Below, one piece after another: positions 25,832 through 34,454 of a DNA stretch of 64,000 bases. Every line of letters begins with the position of its first letter. The first letter of the stretch is position 1. Both the position numbers and the translations under genes were made by a program. Source of the DNA: Beijerinckiaceae bacterium (GTDB lineage: Bacteria > Pseudomonadota > Alphaproteobacteria > Rhizobiales > Beijerinckiaceae). The notes under the pieces were generated by a model. That model had not been told where the DNA came from and did no database searches. It saw only the letters and a list, made by a program, of their open reading frames with translations. Where the stretch lies: contig CANBNG010000014.1 in NCBI GenBank assembly GCA_947370975.1, positions 1 through 64,000 on the forward strand. The letters are read 5' to 3'.

Positions 25832-26947
25832 CTAGCGTTTGGCCAGAACCTCGCCACACCAGGCGACCAGCGCGCGCAGGACATCGGCGAAGGCTTCGTT
25901 CATGGCGGCGGCTGCTTTGGGGCCGTCATCTTCTGCGGCCGGGGCTTGCGCACTGAAGGTTGCGGCATCCAGCACCTTGCCGTCTGCGCCCGCAAGGCGC
26001 GCAGCCAGCGTGATCTGCGCGTGGCGTTCGGGCGTGCGCGCGAGTTCGAAGGCGCGGATTTCGAGCTGCAATTGCACCTCTGCGGTTGCCGCCTCCGCGC
26101 CGCTGCTGCCATAGCGCAGGCCTGCTTGCTCAAGCCCCTGCAAGACCTTGCGCTGCACGAGTTTGGGGATCGTGTCGCTCCACTGCACAGCGCCGGGCGA
26201 GATTTCTCCGCCCGACGAGGCAAGGAGCAATTTTTGTGTGTCGTACATGACAAGGCCTGACGGATCGCCGACGGCCAATTGGACTGTCTCTCCGCCCTCG
26301 GGCCATTTTGCCAGATCGGGCACGGCGAGATCGAACATGCGCGGCGCGGCCGGTTTGTCGCCACCTGTCATGCGCTCGAGCCCGGCCAGAATGGAATCGA
26401 CCCGCCCGCTGTTGCGCGCGAGCGCGGTCGCGAATGTGTCGATATTGGCGATGACGTTGTGCAGCGGCTCGGCATTGTCCGACATCAGGGCGCGCAAATT
26501 CGTCAGCGCCGCGCGCGCCTCCTGCGTGAGCGAGAGCGCGGGTCGGGCGTCGAGAACCGGCGGCTGGCCGTCGCGCCACACCAGTCGCTCCTGCGGCGAA
26601 CCACCCTGCAGCGCGACCTGCACTGTGCCCACAATGCCCTGCGTATCGACATCGGCCTGCGTGTCGCGGCTGATCGGCGCACCGGCTTCGATCGACAGTC
26701 GTGCAAGCACGGCGCGTGGGTCTGCTGGATCGAACGTGAGGCGCGTGACTTCGCCGATCCTGATGCCGTTGAAGGTTACCGGCGCGCCTGCGCGCAGCCC
26801 CGTCGCCGGGCCATCGAAATGCAGCAGCAGATCGCGCCGGCCCCGCAGCGTGCCAGCATTTTGCAGCCAGAGCAGAAACACCAGCGTTGCAAAACCGGTG
26901 ACGAGTGCGAAAAAACCGACGGCAATATAGCGGACGCGTGTCTCCAT
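25832..26947 (-). CDS. MCE (MlaD-type) protein fused to an ABC-transport auxiliary lipoprotein domain
   Basis: A 371-residue lipid-transport subunit. An N-terminal membrane anchor (about 8-28) is followed by the MCE/MlaD domain (about 38-115, with GLRAGAPVTFNGIRIGEV) and a helical linker. From about residue 190 the sequence (MFDLAVPDLAKWPEGG, YDTQKLLLASSGGEI, AVQWSDTIPKLVQRKVLQ) matches the ABC-type transport auxiliary lipoprotein family, normally a separate outer-membrane lipoprotein gene. Here it has no lipobox, so it would be held by the inner-membrane anchor. It is the last gene of the mlaE-mlaF-mlaD operon, starting 6 bases after mlaF. Confidence 0.88.
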   Translation of the reverse strand: METRVRYIAVGFFALVTGFATLVFLLWLQNAGTLRGRRDLLLHFDGPATGLRAGAPVTFNGIRIGEVTRLTFDPADPRAVLARLSIEAGAPISRDTQADVDTQGIVGTVQVALQGGSPQERLVWRDGQPPVLDARPALSLTQEARAALTNLRALMSDNAEPLHNVIANIDTFATALARNSGRVDSILAGLERMTGGDKPAAPRMFDLAVPDLAKWPEGGETVQLAVGDPSGLVMYDTQKLLLASSGGEISPGAVQWSDTIPKLVQRKVLQGLEQAGLRYGSSGAEAATAEVQLQLEIRAFELARTPERHAQITLAARLAGADGKVLDAATFSAQAPAAEDDGPKAAAAMNEAFADVLRALVAWCGEVLAKR

Positions 26948-26953
26948 GGCCTC

Positions 26954-27730
26954 TCACCTCGCCCATTGGATGGCAGCACCGCGCCCGCCCTGAAAATAGG
27001 CCCTTAGCCACGGGTGAGGGGAGGCGAGAAGCGCGCTCATCGGCCCATCTGCAATGATGCGGCCCTCGTAAAGTGCGGCCACGCGGTCGCAGACCGCGTT
27101 CAGCGTTTCCAGATCGTGCGTGATCATGAAAAGCGTGAGGCCGAGCATATTGTGCAGATCGCGGATGAGCGCATCGAAATCGCCCGCCGCAATCGGGTCG
27201 AGGCCGGACGTCGGCTCATCGAGAAAGACAATATCAGGATCAAGCGCCAGCGCGCGTGCAAGCGCCACGCGCTTGACCATGCCGCCGGAAAGTTCGGCAG
27301 GCATTTTTTCCGCGTCCGTAGCGTCAAGCCCGACCATGCGCAATTTTGCGAGCGCGACCTCGCGGAACAGCCGCTCCGAACCATCGAGATATTCGCGCAT
27401 CGGAAATTCCACATTCTCGCGCACATTGAGCGAGGAGAAGAGCGCCCCTTGCTGGAACATGGCGCCACAACGCCGCCCGATGGCGCGCACTTCGGCAGGG
27501 GTTGCGGCATCGAGCTTGAGGCCGAGAATTTCTACCTGGCCTGCACTTTTGGGCAGAAGGCCGAGCATGGTGCGCAGCAGCACCGTCTTGCCGCTGCCCG
27601 AGGCGCCGACAAGGCCAATCATTTCGCCGCGCTCGACCCGCAGCGACAAGCCATCGATCACGCGCCGTCCACCCAGCGTCACATCGAGCCCCGCAATGAG
27701 AATGGCCGGCGGCGTGGAATGTTCAGCCAT
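26954..27730 (-). CDS. mlaF: Mla-type lipid ABC transporter ATP-binding protein
   Basis: The 258-residue ATPase of a phospholipid/retrograde lipid transport system. It has Walker A GASGSGKT, the ABC signature LSGGMVKR, Walker B DIVFLDEPTSGLDP and the switch His in MITHDLETLN. The signature with GMxKR and the overall length fit the MlaF/Ttg2A group. It lies 3 bases after the permease gene and 6 before the MCE gene, all on the minus strand. Confidence 0.94.
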   Translation of the reverse strand: MAEHSTPPAILIAGLDVTLGGRRVIDGLSLRVERGEMIGLVGASGSGKTVLLRTMLGLLPKSAGQVEILGLKLDAATPAEVRAIGRRCGAMFQQGALFSSLNVRENVEFPMREYLDGSERLFREVALAKLRMVGLDATDAEKMPAELSGGMVKRVALARALALDPDIVFLDEPTSGLDPIAAGDFDALIRDLHNMLGLTLFMITHDLETLNAVCDRVAALYEGRIIADGPMSALLASPHPWLRAYFQGGRGAAIQWAR

Positions 27731-27733
27731 GGT

Positions 27734-28861
27734 TTACATCCCGAGCCAGGCGAAAAGGACGGCAAAGAGGCCGTCGACCACGATGACGAGGAAGATCGAT
27801 TTCACCACCGAAGCGGTGGTGCCCGCACCCAGCGATTCTGCGCTGCCTGCCACCCGCAGGCCCTCGATGGCGCCAACACTGGCAACAATCAGCGCCATGA
27901 TAGGCGCCTTCACGAGCCCCACTTCGAGATGCGTGGTGGTGGCGGCCTCATGCAGCCGCATCAGGAAGACCGTGGCGCTCATATCCTCGTAAAAGGCAGC
28001 GACAAGGCCCGCGCCCAGCAGGGCGCTGAGAACGCCGAGAAACGTCAGCATGGGCACGGCGATCACGAGCGCGATCACGCGCGGCAGAATGAGCACATCG
28101 ACAGGATCGAGCCCCATGGTGCGCAGTGCGTCGATCTCCTCGCGCATTTTCATCGATCCGATTTCGGCGGCATAGGAAGAGCCCGAGCGGCCCGCCACCA
28201 TGATCGTCACCAGCAGCACGCCGATTTCGCGCAGTACCAGCACGGTGACGAGATCGACGACATAATCTGTCGCGCCAAAGCTGCGGAAGTGAAAAAAGCC
28301 CTGCTGCGCAATGATGCAGCCGACGAGAAAGGTCATCAACAGAATGATCGGCACGGCGCGCGCCCCCGTGCGGTCGAGATGATGCACGATGGAGGGCAGG
28401 CGAAAATTGGCGGGATGACGCAGTCCGGCTGCAAAACTGAACGCAAGCCGCCCGAGCATGGAAAAGACGGCGACAAGATCAGCGCCTGCAAAAACCAATG
28501 TGCGGCCGATGGCCTCTGGCCCGTCGAGCATGGAGCGGGGACGCGCGTCGCTGCGCTGGGTCAGACCCGGCGCCGCGCCGATCTGGCTGAGAATGGGCGC
28601 GTTGCGCGCTGCTATCCCGCGTAGAACTGCGTCTATGCCTGCTCTGCGCGCTGCCTCGCGCAGCATGGCGATGGAACAGGCTCCGAATGTGTCGAGCCTG
28701 TCAATGCCCGCGACATCGATTGTGAGACTTTGTGCCTGCGGCAGAGCGCCAAACGCGAGGCTTTCAATGCGGCGCGCATGGTTTGCTGTCCAGTCGCCGC
28801 CAAGCTCCAGCACGGCGCCATCGGGCCGAAGGCTTTGTGTGATACGCGGCTCCTGCGCCAT
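27734..28861 (-). CDS. mlaE: Mla-type lipid ABC transporter permease with N-terminal STAS domain
   Basis: A 375-residue permease. Residues 1-110 resemble a STAS domain (LELGGDWTANHARRIE, LDTFGACSIAMLREAAR), which in E. coli Mla is the separate MlaB. The rest is MlaE/DUF140 permease, with several membrane helices and the family segments VTIMVAGRSGSSYAAEIGSMKMREEIDALR and DPVDVLILPRVIAL. The fusion replaces a stand-alone mlaB. It heads the mlaE-F-D run, 20 bases downstream of a small secreted-protein gene that may share its promoter. Confidence 0.93.
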   Translation of the reverse strand: MAQEPRITQSLRPDGAVLELGGDWTANHARRIESLAFGALPQAQSLTIDVAGIDRLDTFGACSIAMLREAARRAGIDAVLRGIAARNAPILSQIGAAPGLTQRSDARPRSMLDGPEAIGRTLVFAGADLVAVFSMLGRLAFSFAAGLRHPANFRLPSIVHHLDRTGARAVPIILLMTFLVGCIIAQQGFFHFRSFGATDYVVDLVTVLVLREIGVLLVTIMVAGRSGSSYAAEIGSMKMREEIDALRTMGLDPVDVLILPRVIALVIAVPMLTFLGVLSALLGAGLVAAFYEDMSATVFLMRLHEAATTTHLEVGLVKAPIMALIVASVGAIEGLRVAGSAESLGAGTTASVVKSIFLVIVVDGLFAVLFAWLGM

Positions 28862-28881
28862 ATCTGTCCCCAGTTGTCACT

Positions 28882-29364
28882 TCAACGACCATGCCGCGCG
28901 CGTGTGAGAACCATATCGAGATTGGACATATCCGTGCCCGCCGAGCGAATGCCGACATTCTGCCTGTCGCCCGCAAAGCGGATGGTGATGGCCGCCGAAA
29001 AGCCCGTACCGATGACCTGTCCCTGAATGAGGCCCGACCCAACGCGGCCGCGGAAATTGCCGCGCGCATTGCGCGTCGTCTCGGACCATTCGCCGCTCAG
29101 ATCGTTGCCGCTCAGCTGCAGGATGCTGGTGATGCTGAAGTCGGTTGAATCGCTCTTGCAACTCAAGCGTTGCCGCAATTGGTCGGGCGTGGGTGAAGCG
29201 TAAAGCGCCTGGCAGCGGATGCGCTCGGTGAGACCGTTTTGATGCTGCAAGGCCCCCGCGCCATTCCACTCGCCTTGCAAATTGATAAGCGCGACGCCTT
29301 GCGCTTGCGCGAAGGCGGGCGCGGCGAGCAGGAACGCGGCAAGAAAAACAAGTGTGCGCGGCAT
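28882..29364 (-). CDS. secreted protein of unknown function
   Basis: A 160-residue protein with a signal peptide (MPRTLVFLAAFLLAAPAFAQ, cleavage about 20-22). The mature part starts with LQGEWNGAGALQHQNG, has two Cys (IRCQAL, LSCKSD) and alternates beta-like strands (GNDLSGEWSE, GNFRGRVGSGLIQG). It resembles a small beta-barrel periplasmic protein found in Rhizobiales. It lies 20 bases upstream of the mla permease on the same strand, so a link with envelope lipid traffic is possible but unproven. Confidence 0.75.
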   Translation of the reverse strand: MPRTLVFLAAFLLAAPAFAQAQGVALINLQGEWNGAGALQHQNGLTERIRCQALYASPTPDQLRQRLSCKSDSTDFSITSILQLSGNDLSGEWSETTRNARGNFRGRVGSGLIQGQVIGTGFSAAITIRFAGDRQNVGIRSAGTDMSNLDMVLTRARHGR

Positions 29365-29499
29365 ATTTCACCCGCTGATTGGATAGTGAAGCTGGCGGGA
29401 TTCTAAGTGTCGGCACGGCTAATGGTTCGAGGGGGCGCGCCTGATACGGATCATGGTGGATGCGCGCGGGTTGGCGCAATCTGCCTGCTGGAGCCCGAC

Positions 29500-31797
29500 A
29501 TGCAGCAAAGCCTCAGCGCAGAGCGTATTTTTAATCGAGCCTTGATCGTGTGGGCCTTGCTGGCGCTGGCGCTTGGGCTTGGCATGTTGGTCTCCGGGCA
29601 GGCGTCCACCGCGCGCTGGGTGTGGACGGCAGGCGCTGCGCCGGTCGCGGCTGCGCTTTTCGTGACCATGATGCGCGGCTTCCTGAGCGGTCGCGTTGGC
29701 GTCGATGCGGTCGCGCTTGTTTCCATGAGTGCGGCGCTTGTGCTGGGCGAGGCGCTGGCGGGGATTGTCGTTGCCATCATGTATGCGGGCGGCACGGCGC
29801 TTGAGGATTATGCCGTCGCGCGCGCCGAGCGCGATCTCACCGCCTTGATCGACCGCGCACCGCGCATCGCCCATCGGCTGCGCGCAGGTGCGCTTGAGGA
29901 TATTGCCGTCGAAACCATTGCGCCGGGCGATTGCCTCGTCGTGCGCGCGGGTGAAATCCTGCCTGCCGACGGCAGCGTGGATGATGAGGCTGCGATGCTG
30001 GACGAGGCGGCGATCACCGGCGAGCCCATGCCCGTGACGCGCCGCAGGGGCGAGCCCGTGCGCAGCGGCGCATTGAATGCGGGAGAGACCTTTCAGATGC
30101 GCGCCTCGGCGAGCGCAGGCGAGAGCACCTATGCGGGCATTCTGCGACTTGTCACGGCTGCGCAAACCGCCCGCGCGCCTTTCATTCGCATGGCGGACCG
30201 CTACGCCCTGGCGCTGCTTCCGGTGACGCTGCTGCTGGCAGGCGGGGCCTGGTTTGCGTCTGGCGATCCCGTGCGCGGGCTTGCCGTGCTTGTAGCGGCA
30301 ACGCCCTGTCCGCTGATTTTGGCCGCGCCTGTCGCCTTTATTGCGGGCGTGTCGCAAGCCGCGCGCTTGGGTATTTTAATCAAGGGCGGCGGGCCGCTGG
30401 AGGCTCTGGCGCGCACGCGCACGGTGGTTTTCGACAAGACGGGCACGCTCACCATCGGCGGCGCGCGGCTGATTGCCATCGAGGCTGCGCCAGGCGCTGT
30501 GGCTGACGATGTGTTGCAATTGGCGGCCTCTCTCGAGCAGGCCTCGCATCATGTGGTGGCTGGCGCGATTGTCGCAGCCGCGCGCAGCCGCGCGCTCGCG
30601 CTCGCCATGCCCGAAAATGTGCGCGAGACGATGGGCGCGGGTCTTGAGGGCATGGTGGCGGGCCGGCTCGTGCGCATCGGCTCGCATGCGCTGGTGTTTG
30701 GCGCGCAGCGGCCCGATGCCTGGGCGGTGCGCGTGTTGCGCCGCGCCTCGTGGCGCTCAGCGCTTGCGGTCTTCGTATCCGTCGATGGGCAAGGCCTCGG
30801 GGCCTTGCTGATGGGCGATGAATTGCGCCGCGAAACGCCGCGCGCTGTGCAGATGCTGCGCGCAAGCGGGATCGCACGCATTCTCATGGTCACGGGCGAC
30901 CGTGCCGATGCCGCAGAAACCATTGGCGCGGCGCTCGATCTCGATGCCGTGCTTGCCGACCGCGTGCCCTCCGACAAGGTGGATGCGGTGGCCGCCGAAC
31001 AAAAGCTCGCGCCGGTTCTGATGGTGGGCGATGGCATCAACGATGCGCCCGCCTTGGCTGCGGCCCATGTCGGCATGGCGATGGGCGCACGCGGGGCAAG
31101 CGCATCTTCGCAAGCCGCCGATGTCGTCATTCTTGTGGACCGGCTCGACCGCGTTGCCGATGCGCTCGTGATTGCCAAGCGCACACGCGCCATTGCGATG
31201 CAGAGCATTGGCGTTGGCATGGGGCTTTCGGGCATTGCAATGATCGCTGCGGCGCTGGGCTATCTCACGCCCGTGGCCGGCGCGTTGACGCAGGAGGCGA
31301 TTGACGTGGCGGTGATCCTGAATGCCTTGCGCGCGCTCGTGCCCGCCCATGCTTTTGGAAGCGGGCCAACGGTCTCGAGCGAGACGGTCGCGCAATTGCG
31401 TGCCGAGCATGAGCGTCTCGATCTCAGTTTGAACCGCCTGCGCGCTATTGCCGATGCGCTGGACGATGCGCCACCAGAGGGCGCGGTGACGCTCATTGGC
31501 GAAGCTGACGGCCTGGTGCAAACGCAGATCGTGCGTCATGAGCGTGCCGATGAAAGCGAGATTTATCCGCGCCTTGCTTTTGCCGACCGCGCGGGCCTTG
31601 GCGCAATGAGCCGCGCGCATCGCGAAATATTGCATCTCGCGCGCCTGCTCGAGCGGCTTGCGACCGATCTCTCACCGGCAGACGCCGATCGCTATCTCAT
31701 CCGCGACGGGCAGCGCGTGATCGAGGCCATCGAGTCTTTGGTGCGAATGCATAATGCGCAGGAGGAGGATATTTACGAGCACGGCAGCGCGCGCTGA
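29500..31797 (+). CDS. P1B-5-type heavy-metal ATPase with C-terminal hemerythrin domain (Ni/Fe export predicted)
   Basis: A 765-residue metal-pumping P-type ATPase. The intramembrane motif is TPCP (residues 268-271), the phosphorylation site DKTGT is at 312-316, and ITGEP and GDGINDAPAL are present. No N-terminal heavy-metal-associated domain is seen. About 135 C-terminal residues form a hemerythrin-like HHE domain (RAEHERLDLS, IVRHERADESEIYPRL, SRAHREILHLARLL, MHNAQEEDIYE). TPC plus a hemerythrin tail defines the P1B-5 group, whose member Nia of Sinorhizobium meliloti handles nickel and iron. The ATG at 29500 has GGAG six bases upstream. It ends 7 bases from the convergent ECF operon. Confidence 0.93.
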   Translation: MQQSLSAERIFNRALIVWALLALALGLGMLVSGQASTARWVWTAGAAPVAAALFVTMMRGFLSGRVGVDAVALVSMSAALVLGEALAGIVVAIMYAGGTALEDYAVARAERDLTALIDRAPRIAHRLRAGALEDIAVETIAPGDCLVVRAGEILPADGSVDDEAAMLDEAAITGEPMPVTRRRGEPVRSGALNAGETFQMRASASAGESTYAGILRLVTAAQTARAPFIRMADRYALALLPVTLLLAGGAWFASGDPVRGLAVLVAATPCPLILAAPVAFIAGVSQAARLGILIKGGGPLEALARTRTVVFDKTGTLTIGGARLIAIEAAPGAVADDVLQLAASLEQASHHVVAGAIVAAARSRALALAMPENVRETMGAGLEGMVAGRLVRIGSHALVFGAQRPDAWAVRVLRRASWRSALAVFVSVDGQGLGALLMGDELRRETPRAVQMLRASGIARILMVTGDRADAAETIGAALDLDAVLADRVPSDKVDAVAAEQKLAPVLMVGDGINDAPALAAAHVGMAMGARGASASSQAADVVILVDRLDRVADALVIAKRTRAIAMQSIGVGMGLSGIAMIAAALGYLTPVAGALTQEAIDVAVILNALRALVPAHAFGSGPTVSSETVAQLRAEHERLDLSLNRLRAIADALDDAPPEGAVTLIGEADGLVQTQIVRHERADESEIYPRLAFADRAGLGAMSRAHREILHLARLLERLATDLSPADADRYLIRDGQRVIEAIESLVRMHNAQEEDIYEHGSAR

Positions 31798-31804
31798 CGG
31801 TGCG

Positions 31805-32512
31805 TCAGGCCTCGTCGGTATGAATGTGCAAATGTTCATGCACATGCGGATGGCGATGCAGCACGGCATGTTCGAGCCGCTGCTTCTTCATCAGCAGCGC
31901 GCGCGATGCCAGCCTGTCGAGCACCGGGCGATCGTGCGAGACGATGATCATGGCCGTGTCGAGCTGATTCAGGATTTCGACGAGCTTTTCGACGTGATGG
32001 GCATCGAGCGAATTCGTAGGTTCGTCGAGCAGCAGCACATCCGGGTCCATCGCCAGAATGGCCGTCAGGCAGACGAGGCGCTTCTCGCCGCCCGACAATT
32101 TGCGCGTGACGCGGGGCGCGAGATGGGCCAGTCCGAAGCGCGCCAGTGTGCGGAGCGCCTTGTCCATGGCGACATCCTCGCTCAGGCCCATGTTCAGAGG
32201 TCCAAAGGCGACATCCTCGATCACGGTGGGACAGAACAATTGGTCGTCCGCATCCTGAAAGAGATAGGCCGCGCGCAAGCGGACTTCGCGGAAATCCTCT
32301 TCCTTGTTGCGGTCGCGCCCGAAGGCGTGAATCGTGCCTGCACTTTTCTTTTGCAGGCCGACAATGGTGCGCAGCAGGGTGGTCTTGCCCGCGCCGTTGG
32401 AGCCTATGACTGCGAGCTTTTCGCCCGCGTTGAGCGTCATGGACACGCAATCGAGCACACGCGCGCCGTCGCGCTCCACGCTCACATCCTTGAGTTCGAT
32501 GAGCTGTGTCAT
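31805..32512 (-). CDS. nikO: ECF nickel/cobalt transporter ATPase (NikO/CbiO) with His-rich tail
   Basis: The 235-residue ATPase energises metal import. It has Walker A GSNGAGKT, signature LSGGEKR, Walker B DVLLLDEPTNSLD and the IIVSHDRPVLD switch His. The last 20 residues are very His-rich (LHRHPHVHEHLHIH), a likely metal-binding tail. The ATG at 32510-32512 overlaps the permease stop by ATGA; the codons upstream (MGCTC) are less likely. It is the last gene of the nikK-M-L-Q-O run. The nickel assignment comes from the operator and neighbours, since cobalt and nickel systems look alike at this level. Confidence 0.93.
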   Translation of the reverse strand: MTQLIELKDVSVERDGARVLDCVSMTLNAGEKLAVIGSNGAGKTTLLRTIVGLQKKSAGTIHAFGRDRNKEEDFREVRLRAAYLFQDADDQLFCPTVIEDVAFGPLNMGLSEDVAMDKALRTLARFGLAHLAPRVTRKLSGGEKRLVCLTAILAMDPDVLLLDEPTNSLDAHHVEKLVEILNQLDTAMIIVSHDRPVLDRLASRALLMKKQRLEHAVLHRHPHVHEHLHIHTDEA

Positions 32513-33264
32513 GCAAGTGCATCCCATGCCAGCAGAGCGGCCAACAGGGTGGCCAGCGCACCTGCGAAAATAATGTCCGCCGCCTGAAACGGTTTGGTGC
32601 CGCGCAGCGGAAACTTGCCGGAAAAGCCACGGCAGCGCATGGATTCTTCCACGCGTTCCGCACGCTCCATCGAACGCACCAGCAACATGCCGGTGAAATT
32701 GCCATAGGTGGCCCAGGTGCGCAGATTGAGGCGCGGCGTGAAACCGCGCGCGCGCATGGCCTCCATCAATCGCGCGCCTTCATCGCGAAAGAGCGTCTGG
32801 TAGCGCACGAGGAAGAGCAGGATATGCACGAGCCGCGCGGGCAGGCCGAGCGTCGCCAATCCGCGTCCGAGCCGCACGGGTTCGAGCGTTGCCAGCAGCG
32901 CCATGGTGGCAAGCACCGCGGCATTGACCTTGAGCACGATGGCGAAGGCCTTGCGCAGGCCGGTGTCGGAGAGCGCCAGCGGCCCGAGGCTGATGACGGC
33001 GCGTCCCTCCATGGTGAGTGGCAAGAGCACGAGCAGAACCACCATGAAGCCTTCGACATGCAGCAGGCGGTGGAACATGTCGCGCGGTTTGAGTGCAGCA
33101 AAGGAGGCGAGCGTGGCGCTGGCCGCCACCATGGCGATCTGTCCACTCACGCTATGCATGGCGACCGCCGCAAGCACCATGGCGCAGGCGCCAAGAATGC
33201 GCGTGCGCGGATCGAGCCGCTCGATGGCGAAATCCGTGTCGTCGCGTGTGGGGGCGAACGCCAT
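32509..33264 (-). CDS. nikQ: ECF nickel/cobalt transporter transmembrane subunit (NikQ/CbiQ)
   Basis: The 251-residue T-component couples the ATPase to the substrate-binding subunit. It has five or so membrane helices and the two coupling motifs of the family, seen as EAMRARGF (about residue 170) and ESMRCRGF (about 210). Its start overlaps the nikL stop by one base and its stop overlaps the nikO start, so translation is coupled along the operon. Confidence 0.93.
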   Translation of the reverse strand: MAFAPTRDDTDFAIERLDPRTRILGACAMVLAAVAMHSVSGQIAMVAASATLASFAALKPRDMFHRLLHVEGFMVVLLVLLPLTMEGRAVISLGPLALSDTGLRKAFAIVLKVNAAVLATMALLATLEPVRLGRGLATLGLPARLVHILLFLVRYQTLFRDEGARLMEAMRARGFTPRLNLRTWATYGNFTGMLLVRSMERAERVEESMRCRGFSGKFPLRGTKPFQAADIIFAGALATLLAALLAWDALA

Positions 33265-33830
33265 CAGCTCACGCCCTTCTTGCGGTTGGAGCCCCAGAGC
33301 GCAAGTCCGGCAAGGCCGATGATCATGCCGATGCCACCCATGATATCGTTGAAACGTGTGCGGCCTTCGGCGGCCTCATAGGCTTCAAGCAGCGGGCGCA
33401 TCTGGCGCGCGACGGCAGCCTCCACAGCCCGCTCGATCTGGGCTTGCGACAGCGTGACGCCTTCTTGCGTCGATGTAGCGTCGTCGGACTCTTCGCTCGT
33501 CGTATTGGCGGGCACGCCACCAAAGCGGCTGCGCTCGAGCGTTGCCTCGCTGACATGGCCGTCGCCCGCATTGACGGTGAGACGATAGGTTTGGGGTGCA
33601 GGCGGCTTCCAGCTGAACGCGCCTTGCGCATCGGTCAGCATGTCCTGCACCGGCTTGCCGGTGGCATCCGCAATCGAAAGTGCTGCGCCATGCGCGCGTC
33701 CACTGCCGACGAAAAAGGCGTAACCCGAAATCGTGCCGTCTTCGACCGTGGCAAAAAGCTTCAGCCGATGCGCGGCGGCGGGCGTCGCGAAGGCAAGGCA
33801 AGCGAGGAGAGCGACGAGCTTGCGCCTCAT
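33264..33830 (-). CDS. nikL: nickel transport accessory protein NikL-like
   Basis: A 188-residue protein with a signal peptide (MRRKLVALLACLAFATPAAA). The mature N-terminus begins HRLKLFATVEDG. A carboxypeptidase-regulatory-like beta domain follows (DAQGAFSWKPPAPQTYRLTVNAGDGHVS), then a charged helical region and a C-terminal membrane anchor (about 163-180, DIMGGIGMIIGLAGLALW). This layout matches NikL, a small membrane-anchored accessory subunit of NikMQO importers. It overlaps nikM by 4 bases at its start and nikQ by one base at its end. Confidence 0.85.
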   Translation of the reverse strand: MRRKLVALLACLAFATPAAAHRLKLFATVEDGTISGYAFFVGSGRAHGAALSIADATGKPVQDMLTDAQGAFSWKPPAPQTYRLTVNAGDGHVSEATLERSRFGGVPANTTSEESDDATSTQEGVTLSQAQIERAVEAAVARQMRPLLEAYEAAEGRTRFNDIMGGIGMIIGLAGLALWGSNRKKGVS

Positions 33831-34450
33831 TGGGCGGCCTCGCTCTGCAGCGGGGCCAGCAATTCCGGCTTCACGCGCTTGACGAAGGAAATGCAGAAGC
33901 CCCCGACAAGGCCTTCAACGATCATCAGCGGAATATAGGTCGCAATCATCACGCGGGCCGAGAGCGTGTAATCGGCCGAGGACAGGGCGAGCGAGCAGGC
34001 CACGAGCAGCCCGGTGCAGGCAACCGCCAAGGCGCTCGCAAGGCCCGCGATCAGGGCCGCACGCTTTGGTGTCGCGCGGGCAATGAGGGGCGCGCAGAGT
34101 GTGCCGATAACCGCGCCGGGCAGGGCGATATTCACCACATTCACGCCCAGCGTCGTCAGCCCGCCAAAGCCGAACATGACCGCCTGCAGCAGCAGCGCGA
34201 CGAAGACGGCGGGAAAAATGGCAGGCCCCAGCACAATGCCCATCAACCCGCCAAGCAGCAGATGCACGCTGGAGGGCCCGACCGGAACGGCAAAAAGCGA
34301 GAGGGCGAAAAAGCCGGAGGCGAGAATGGCGACGCGCGGAATTTCGAGATCCGTGATGCGCTTCAGCCCGACCGCGACTGCGCCTGCCGCCAGCACGCCG
34401 CCGCCGACCAGCACGGGAAGGGAGAGGACGCCATCGGGGATATGGGCCAC
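33827..34450 (-). CDS. nikM: ECF nickel/cobalt transporter substrate-binding membrane subunit (NikM/CbiM)
   Basis: The 207-residue S-component captures the metal. The family begins MHIPDG; here a GTG start at 34448-34450 gives Met-Ala-His-Ile-Pro-Asp-Gly. In-frame starts upstream add about 29 residues unlike the family and overlap nikK, so the GTG is preferred. Removal of Met by aminopeptidase (Ala next) would put the ligand His at position 2 again. A second ligand His lies in VGPSSVHLLLGGLMG. It starts 4 bases after nikK. Confidence 0.92.
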   Translation of the reverse strand: MAHIPDGVLSLPVLVGGGVLAAGAVAVGLKRITDLEIPRVAILASGFFALSLFAVPVGPSSVHLLLGGLMGIVLGPAIFPAVFVALLLQAVMFGFGGLTTLGVNVVNIALPGAVIGTLCAPLIARATPKRAALIAGLASALAVACTGLLVACSLALSSADYTLSARVMIATYIPLMIVEGLVGGFCISFVKRVKPELLAPLQSEAAQ

Positions 34451-34454
34451 GCGC

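Noticed and set aside
27014..28624. 536-residue plus-strand frame opposite the mla genes
   Set aside because: Antisense shadow of MlaF and MlaE, which have full motifs.
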